NCBI RefSeq assembly: GCF_021729155.1
Contig: NZ_JAJQYA010000028.1
Span: forward strand, 1-64,000
DNA: 64,000 bases
Direction of reading: 5' to 3'
From: Membranihabitans marinus
GTDB lineage: Bacteria > Bacteroidota > Bacteroidia > Chitinophagales > Saprospiraceae
A program made the translations under genes and the position numbers. Positions 61,798 through 64,000 of this stretch are shown here, in pieces (the stretch's first letter is position 1; every line of letters begins with the position of its first letter). The notes beneath the pieces were generated by a model. The model saw only the letters and a program-made list of their open reading frames with translations. It did no database searches and was not told the DNA's origin.

Positions 61798-62307
61798 ATG
61801 AAATATTTATGCTTCATATTCTGTTGTCTCGGTTTTGTTGAATTGTCTTGGTCTCAAGTACATATTCAAGTCACTGTCTATACCAATGTCAATTCCTTCT
61901 GCTGTGAAAGTATGGAATCAAGTATTAGCTCGGAAGCTGTGCAGTTAAAAGAAGAAACAGTTATAAATGTTCCTATAGCTTCCTTTGAATGTCCAAATAA
62001 GATGATCGAAAAAGATTTGAATCAGCTTTTTGAATCTCATATTTATCCTTCTATTTCACTGAGAGTTTTAAAATTGGAAGTCCGGGATAAATCACATAAA
62101 GCCACTGTAGAGATTAAAATTAAAGATCGATCTAATACTTATGAATTTAATTTGAAAGAAGTGGAAATTGACAATGAATCCTATGTCAATGGTTCACAGA
62201 CCCTATCCCTGATTGATTTCGGTATTGAACCACCGACGAAGATGTTGGGTATGGTGAGGGTGAAAGAGGATATAAGTATCCAATGCCTCATACCAATAAG
62301 GATATAA
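61798..62307 (+). CDS. Divergent YceI-like exported protein
   Basis: A 169-residue protein with a signal peptide (MKYLCFIFCCLGFVELSWSQ) and a YceI-like C-terminal part: LIDFGIEPPTKMLGMVRVKEDISIQC closely parallels the FKIDPPKAMLGS... region of the gene at 59470. The N-terminal half is more divergent and contains Cys (SFCCESM). The ATG at 61798 is chosen over one 15 bp upstream because it gives a normal signal peptide. Function unknown. Confidence 0.65.
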   Translation: MKYLCFIFCCLGFVELSWSQVHIQVTVYTNVNSFCCESMESSISSEAVQLKEETVINVPIASFECPNKMIEKDLNQLFESHIYPSISLRVLKLEVRDKSHKATVEIKIKDRSNTYEFNLKEVEIDNESYVNGSQTLSLIDFGIEPPTKMLGMVRVKEDISIQCLIPIRI

Positions 62308-62372
62308 AGCTTTTGATAAACAGCAAGAGTTGTTTAACACTACTTCAAATTTCTCTAAAATAGTATTGCTAA

Positions 62373-63656
62373 ATGAAGCCTCAAACACTAAAAATAGTTA
62401 CACCACAAGAAGCCGTTTCGGTTGTTAAATCCAACTCTACCTTATTTTTTCAAGGAGCAGCGATGACACCGAATACCCTGATCGATGCATTGTGTGATCG
62501 ACATGAAGAATTGGAAAATATAGAAATCGTCCAAATCCATACCCATGGATCTGCTGCTTATACAGAACCCCCTTTTAATAAGACTTTTCGACTCAAGAGT
62601 TGCTTTGTAGGAGGAAATGTAAGAAAGGGGATTAACAGTATGGCTGGTGATTATATTCCTATATTTTTAAGTGAAATCCATTTGTTGTTTCGAAGGAGGA
62701 TTATTCCTCTTGATATTGCATTTATACAAGTTTCTCCACCGGATATTCACGGTTATTGTTCTTTGGGAACTTCGGTAGATGTTACCCTACCTGCCATTCA
62801 AATGGCTCGGTTGGTAATAGCTCAAATTAATCCGCAGGTGCCTAGGACCCATGGGGATGGCATTATTCATATCAAACAAATAGATTATGCAATAGAAATA
62901 GATGAGGCTATTCACGCTTCTGTGATTGGTGAACCAACGGAGGTAGAAGCGATCATCGGTAAGGAGGTGGCCAGCTTAGTGGAGGACGGTGCCACCTTAC
63001 AAATGGGCATCGGCAATATCCCCAATGCTGTTTTACATAATCTCAGCCATCATCAACGATTGGGCATCCATACCGAAATGTTCTCAGATGGTATTTTACC
63101 TTTGGTAGAGAATGGAGTCATTACAGGTGAAGATAAGGAGATTAAAACGGGAAAGATAGTGACGAGTTTCGCGATGGGTACACAAAAGCTCTATGATTTT
63201 CTCGATGACAACCCAATAGTACATTTTAAGGAGGCTGGCTACACCAATGACACGGCGATTATTAGAAAAAATCCAAAAGTTACGGCCATCAATAGTGCCA
63301 TCGAAATTGATCTCACAGGGCAGGTATGTGCCGATTCCATTGGAGACTATCAATATTCTGGTGTGGGTGGACAAATGGATTTTATACGAGGAGCATCCTT
63401 ATCTCCCGATGGCAAACCCATCATAGCCATGGCTTCGCAGACCCAAAGAGGTGTCTCTAAAATAACACCCTATCTTCAACGAGGAGCTAGTGTAACCACT
63501 ACTAGAGCTCATGTGCATTATGTAGTGACAGAATACGGCGTGGTTAATCTTTTTGGCAAAGGGCTGGCTGAACGCGCAAGAGCCCTCATCAGTATTGCCC
63601 ATCCCCATCACAGAGAGGAGCTTGAAAGACAGGCCTTCGATCGGTTTAATCGATAG
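62373..63656 (+). CDS. Acetyl-CoA hydrolase/CoA-transferase family enzyme
   Basis: A 427-residue enzyme that transfers or hydrolyses CoA from short-chain acyl-CoA. It has VSPPDIHGYCSLGTSVD, GIGNIPNAVL, and GIHTEMFSDG with the catalytic Glu that forms the CoA thioester, and a C-terminal AcetylCoA_hyd_C region (IAMASQTQRGVSKITPYL). Similar to 4-hydroxybutyrate/acetate CoA-transferases. It stands alone 65 bp after the YceI-like gene; substrate not determined. Confidence 0.85.
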   Translation: MKPQTLKIVTPQEAVSVVKSNSTLFFQGAAMTPNTLIDALCDRHEELENIEIVQIHTHGSAAYTEPPFNKTFRLKSCFVGGNVRKGINSMAGDYIPIFLSEIHLLFRRRIIPLDIAFIQVSPPDIHGYCSLGTSVDVTLPAIQMARLVIAQINPQVPRTHGDGIIHIKQIDYAIEIDEAIHASVIGEPTEVEAIIGKEVASLVEDGATLQMGIGNIPNAVLHNLSHHQRLGIHTEMFSDGILPLVENGVITGEDKEIKTGKIVTSFAMGTQKLYDFLDDNPIVHFKEAGYTNDTAIIRKNPKVTAINSAIEIDLTGQVCADSIGDYQYSGVGGQMDFIRGASLSPDGKPIIAMASQTQRGVSKITPYLQRGASVTTTRAHVHYVVTEYGVVNLFGKGLAERARALISIAHPHHREELERQAFDRFNR

Positions 63657-64000
63657 GTGATGATAGGCGAAATACCCTTTGTCTTGTTTGTAGCAATACT
63701 AGTGATACGAAAATCTTTATCGGCATTATAAAATGCATTTGGTATTACCTTATAGAACGCGGTGTAAACCTAGGTTACATTCATAGCTCGATGGGACATG
63801 GTAGCTCAAAACCCACAGAAGTTTACACATATATTGTATAAATATTAAAATCTTTATAAGTCCCTTGGATACATGGTATGAATCAACTAAATTTGAAAAG
63901 AACAAATTCAAATACCCCGATGTACAAGTGTGATATATCCTCACTCCATGTTGTATATAGATATGTTGTAGTCATAAAAGAAAAGTTCAATGCACGAATA
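63657..64000. other. Terminal stretch, no gene seen
   Basis: AT-rich non-coding sequence to the window edge. No convincing ORF, hairpin terminator or RNA gene was found. Confidence 0.5.

Overview
The window is low-GC Bacteroidota DNA, most like a marine flavobacterium-type organism. The evidence is a SusC/SusD pair, promoters of the TTTG-N19-TAnnTTTG type, Bacteroidetes-type conjugation genes (TraE/F/G/I/J/K/M/N, RteC, BfmA) and no consistent Shine-Dalgarno sites. It has a chromosomal left arm, an integrated conjugative element (ICE) of about 38.1 kb, and a chromosomal right arm.

Left arm (1-18236): a family of small hairpins, a PPi-type phosphofructokinase, then a complete alginate utilization locus on the minus strand. 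A SusC/SusD pair and a PKD lipoprotein take up alginate oligomers. PL7, PL6 and PL17 lyases depolymerise alginate to unsaturated monouronate. A KdgF-like cupin opens the ring to DEH, an MFS carrier imports uronates, an SDR reduces DEH to KDG, and KdgK phosphorylates KDG. No KDPG aldolase is visible. A GntR/FadR regulator sits at the head of the locus; three palindromes cover its own promoter.

ICE (18268-56370): it is inserted in an initiator tRNA-fMet gene and bounded by a 17-bp core repeat. A 24-bp direct repeat lies just inside both ends, and the tyrosine integrase is at the right end. Attachment-proximal cargo (18.4-27 kb) is a defence cluster: a Pycsar-like cyclase plus membrane effector with a third gene encoding an E2-like/SEC-C protein, an IS110 element with a candidate bridge RNA, an ImmA/IrrE-type regulator with a PIN-like partner, AbiE toxin-antitoxin and a nuclease-like protein. 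Then come SSB, RadC, an oriT-like region and MobA/B/C. A very AT-rich four-gene cassette follows (DNA methyltransferase, unknown, AAA ATPase, PIN-domain protein), which I propose as an undescribed defence system. After it come the tra genes, a secreted amidase, an arsenic operon (ArsR, DUF6428, phosphoesterase, GcvH-like, ACR3), replication/regulation genes, RteC, and a second metal module (ArsO-like, broken MerP, frameshifted MerT, ArsP-like permease, thioredoxin, SigZ-like sigma factor).

Right arm (56371-64000): the displaced tRNA 3' half with its own terminator, a hipBA module between imperfect direct repeats, a YceI-like protein with an outer-membrane barrel protein, a second copy of the hairpin family, a divergent YceI-like protein and an acetyl-CoA hydrolase/transferase family enzyme.

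All assignments come from reading motifs and context; no database search was run.
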